Part shown: one piece after another, positions 4,107 through 5,214 of the stretch
How positions within the stretch are numbered: position 1 is the stretch's first letter
Layout: the number at the start of each line of letters is the position of its first letter
From: Geopsychrobacter sp.
Lineage (GTDB): Bacteria; Desulfobacterota; Desulfuromonadia; Desulfuromonadales; Geopsychrobacteraceae
Direction: 5' to 3'
Assembly (NCBI GenBank): GCA_021647445.1
Contig: JAKIUS010000153.1
Coordinates: 1-5,214 of the forward strand
DNA: 5,214 nucleotides
Position numbers and translations under genes: made by a program
The notes under the pieces: model-generated
The model's database searches: none
Told to the model about the DNA's origin: nothing
Seen by the model: the letters and a program-made list of their open reading frames with translations, nothing else

Positions 4107-4667
4107 ATGACCATGTGGGCAAATATGACAGCAGATTTGCAATGTCGTAAATATAATTCCGATATTCATCATCGTCGATCAATGCGATTGCGGGATTATG
4201 ATTACTCGCGGGCCGGGGCTTATTTTGTGACCATCTGTTCGCATGACCGGCAATTATTATTTGGTGATATCGACAATGGAACAATGCGGTTGAATCGTAT
4301 TGGGGAGATCATTCATGATCAATGGCAGGCAATTCCCCGACGTTTTCCCATCGTTGAATTGGATGAATTTGTGGTCATGCCGAACCATCTCCATTGCATT
4401 TTTGTCTTGGCCGATCAGGCATTATCAAAATTAACGGAAACAGTAACGGTGGGTGATATTGTCGGAGCGTACAAATCGTTGTGCGTTCATCATTGTCTGC
4501 AATGGGTCAAGAAGAATGATCCCAACCGGATGTTGGGCAAGATATGGCAGCGCAATTATTGGGAACGCATTATCCGCAACGATCAGGAGGTGGGTAATAT
4601 CAGAGAATATGTCCAACATAATCCCACGAAATGGCATTCAGATAAATTATTCGTATCGACATTGTAG
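4107..4667 (+). CDS. rayT: REP-associated tyrosine transposase (RAYT, Y1/HUH family)
   Basis: A 186-residue DNA nuclease/strand-transfer enzyme of the IS200/IS605-related Y1 class that acts on REP hairpins in single-stranded DNA. The N-terminus has the family signature YNSDIHHRRSMRL, then DYDYSRAGAYFVTICSHDR (residues 30-48). The HUH metal site is MPNHLHCIFVL with His94 and His96. The C-terminal part has WQRNYWERIIRND (147-159) and IREYVQHNPTKW (165-176). By analogy with the YIxxQ helix of IS200/IS605 TnpA, Tyr168 is the likely nucleophile, with Tyr151 the other candidate. No key residue is missing and the frame is unbroken, so it may be active. ATGs at 4107, 4113 and 4125 are all possible starts. 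I list 4107 because AAGGGG in REP R4 lies 13 nt upstream; 4125 would give 180 residues and a start nearer the family signature. The TAG stop (4665-4667) is part of the GTAG of REP R5. The gene is more AT-rich than the housekeeping genes. Confidence 0.93.
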   Translation: MTMWANMTADLQCRKYNSDIHHRRSMRLRDYDYSRAGAYFVTICSHDRQLLFGDIDNGTMRLNRIGEIIHDQWQAIPRRFPIVELDEFVVMPNHLHCIFVLADQALSKLTETVTVGDIVGAYKSLCVHHCLQWVKKNDPNRMLGKIWQRNYWERIIRNDQEVGNIREYVQHNPTKWHSDKLFVSTL

Positions 4668-4688
4668 GGGCACCCCTCGCGGGTGCCC
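4664..4688 (+). repeat. REP copy R5, right flank of the transposase gene
   Basis: GTAG (4664-4667) is followed by perfect arms GGGCACCC (4668-4675) and GGGTGCCC (4681-4688) around the loop CTCGC. Bases 4665-4667 of the GTAG are at the same time the stop codon of the transposase gene. It is inverted relative to R4 and nearly identical to R2 over 33 bp. The hsdR-like sequence begins within about 20 bp of its right end. Confidence 0.92.
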
Positions 4689-4689
4689 T

Positions 4690-4877
4690 GGTATTTGGTT
4701 GATGACAAAGTGCAGTACACCGACTGGAGTCAGCGCGATGACATCAAGGCTGAGTTGAAAGTTGGGCTAATCCTGGTACTGGCTGAGCATGGCTACCCAC
4801 CGGTCGACCGGGATGAGGTTTATCGGGAAATCTTTGAACAGGCGGAAAATTTTAAGAAGTATCAGATAGGGGGTTAA
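4690..4877 (+). pseudogene. hsdR: C-terminal relic of type I restriction endonuclease subunit HsdR
   Basis: About 55-60 residues ending at TAA 4875-4877. The sequence TDWSQRDDIKAELKVGLILV, then LAEHGYPPVDRDEVYREIFE, then QAENFKKY is the characteristic end of HsdR motor subunits (C-terminal domain of the DUF3387 kind: W-x-x-R-D-D-[IV]-K-A-E-L-K-V, H-G-Y-P-P, EQAENFKKY). HsdR is normally about 1000 residues, with a PD-(D/E)XK nuclease and a helicase core; all of that is absent. What is left starts directly after REP R5. The GTG at 4683 lies inside the REP and is not a real start. Being in line with the hsdS and rhuM relics on the same strand, it shows that the original order was hsdS, rhuM, hsdR. 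The reading frame of the remaining part is still intact, so the truncation may be fairly recent. Confidence 0.82.
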
Positions 4878-4910
4878 GAGGAGCCTTGAGAATCGGATCC
4901 AAACACTTTG

Positions 4911-5213
4911 CTATAAACTAGCAAAAACGCAGATGCCCCTGAGTAAATATCCCTCCCGCAAAAAAGCTTGGCACCAGCCCCAGCACCCCTCATACTCAGC
5001 TTGATTGTTCTTGGTATCCTGAAAGAACCGAGCAGACTCGTCCATGGAAAGGCCTTTGCCCTTGTTGGCCAGAATTCTAAATATGGTCTCGACCGAGCAA
5101 CGGCCCATGTTGCGCTTTTTGATCGTGCAAACCACGGCTTCGGTCGTCGGGTTGCAGTGCTGGTGGATTCTCTTCAACAATTTTGCCGTCGAGCCAGCCG
5201 GACTCGATGGGTT
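4911..5213 (-). CDS. Unrecognised protein, C-terminal part (runs off the right edge)
   Basis: A minus-strand frame open from the right edge of the window to TAG 4911-4913, about 100 residues. I do not recognise the family. It has a basic N-terminal part (KLLKRIHQH; TIKKRNMGR), an amphipathic middle (SVETIFRILANKGKGLSMDE), and an aromatic- and Cys-rich stretch EYEGCWGWCQAFLREGYLL, and it ends VFASL. The first Met in frame is in KKRNMGR; a TTG at 5178-5180 is another possible start, but the frame stays open beyond both, so the real start probably lies outside. It converges with the hsdR relic, with 33 bp between the two stops. It could be a real gene, the end of a mobile-element gene, or another decayed fragment; the length of the open frame and its ordinary amino-acid composition favour a real or recently real gene only weakly. 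Confidence 0.4.
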   Translation of the reverse strand, partial: NPSSPAGSTAKLLKRIHQHCNPTTEAVVCTIKKRNMGRCSVETIFRILANKGKGLSMDESARFFQDTKNNQAEYEGCWGWCQAFLREGYLLRGICVFASL

Positions 5214-5214
5214 T

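Larger units (their letters stand above)
4076..4690 (+). mobile_element. REP-RAYT unit (R4, transposase gene, R5)
   Basis: A 615-bp module: REP R4 on the left, the transposase gene, REP R5 on the right. The REPs are inverted and their GTAG motifs face the gene. Such gene-plus-REP units are the presumed autonomous source of REP sequences. It sits between the rhuM relic and the hsdR remnant. Whether it moved as a unit is inferred; single-strand (Y1) transposition leaves no target duplication, so no such mark is expected. Confidence 0.8.

Noticed and set aside
3518..4690. Five similar repeats as a possible CRISPR array
   Set aside because: The repeats are short hairpins in both orientations with spacings from about 105 to 690 bp; a CRISPR array needs direct repeats with uniform short spacers. 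They fit REPs and a RAYT gene is present.
4683..4709. GTG at 4683 as the start of a small independent gene ending at 4877
   Set aside because: The codon lies in the REP R5 right arm, and the downstream sequence matches the extreme C-terminus of HsdR, so it is a gene remnant and not a small protein gene.

Overview
The window looks like a chromosomal segment of a deltaproteobacterial lineage (Desulfuromonadota, Geobacter/Pelobacter-like). The main reason is the order mfd, a PpiC-type lipoprotein foldase, then a SurA-like periplasmic foldase, which I recall from that group; no marker gene here proves the assignment. The window has a conserved housekeeping left part (about 1-2365) and a decayed accessory right part (about 2366-5214).

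Housekeeping part: the 3' end of mfd (transcription-repair coupling factor) is followed on the same strand by two single-parvulin-domain chaperones. The first is a predicted lipoprotein with no usable ATG, GTG or TTG upstream of its lipobox; it probably starts at a CTG overlapping the mfd stop. The second is a SurA-like protein with a type I signal peptide. A strong intrinsic terminator closes this run. Both foldases would act on outer-membrane and secreted proteins in the periplasm.

Middle: after a short palindromic repeat comes a minus-strand relic of a type I restriction specificity gene (hsdS). Then come a textbook sigma70 promoter (17-bp spacer), an intact tRNA-Pro(CGG) with encoded CCA, and its terminator.

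Right part: to the right of the tRNA lie the remains of a plus-strand type I restriction-modification operon in the order hsdS (C-terminal end), rhuM (middle piece), hsdR (C-terminal end). Its interior has been invaded or replaced by five copies of one REP palindrome (arms GGGCACCC/GGGTGCCC, 5-nt loop, GTAG tetranucleotide at the foot). Two of these REPs, inverted with their GTAG motifs facing inward, flank a full-length REP-associated tyrosine transposase (RAYT, Y1/HUH family). Its TAG stop codon lies inside the GTAG of the right-hand REP. Two others form an inverted doublet of about 140 bp (REPIN-like) without a gene, presumably movable in trans by the RAYT. A fifth, mutated copy sits in the rhuM relic. 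The right end holds an unrecognised minus-strand reading frame that runs off the window.

The most interesting system is this complete RAYT/REP unit with its non-autonomous derivative and solitary copy, sitting in a dismantled restriction-modification island beside a tRNA gene. RAYTs, REPs and REPINs are known; the stop-codon/GTAG overlap and the way the REPs dissect an hsd-rhuM operon are the parts I would look at again.
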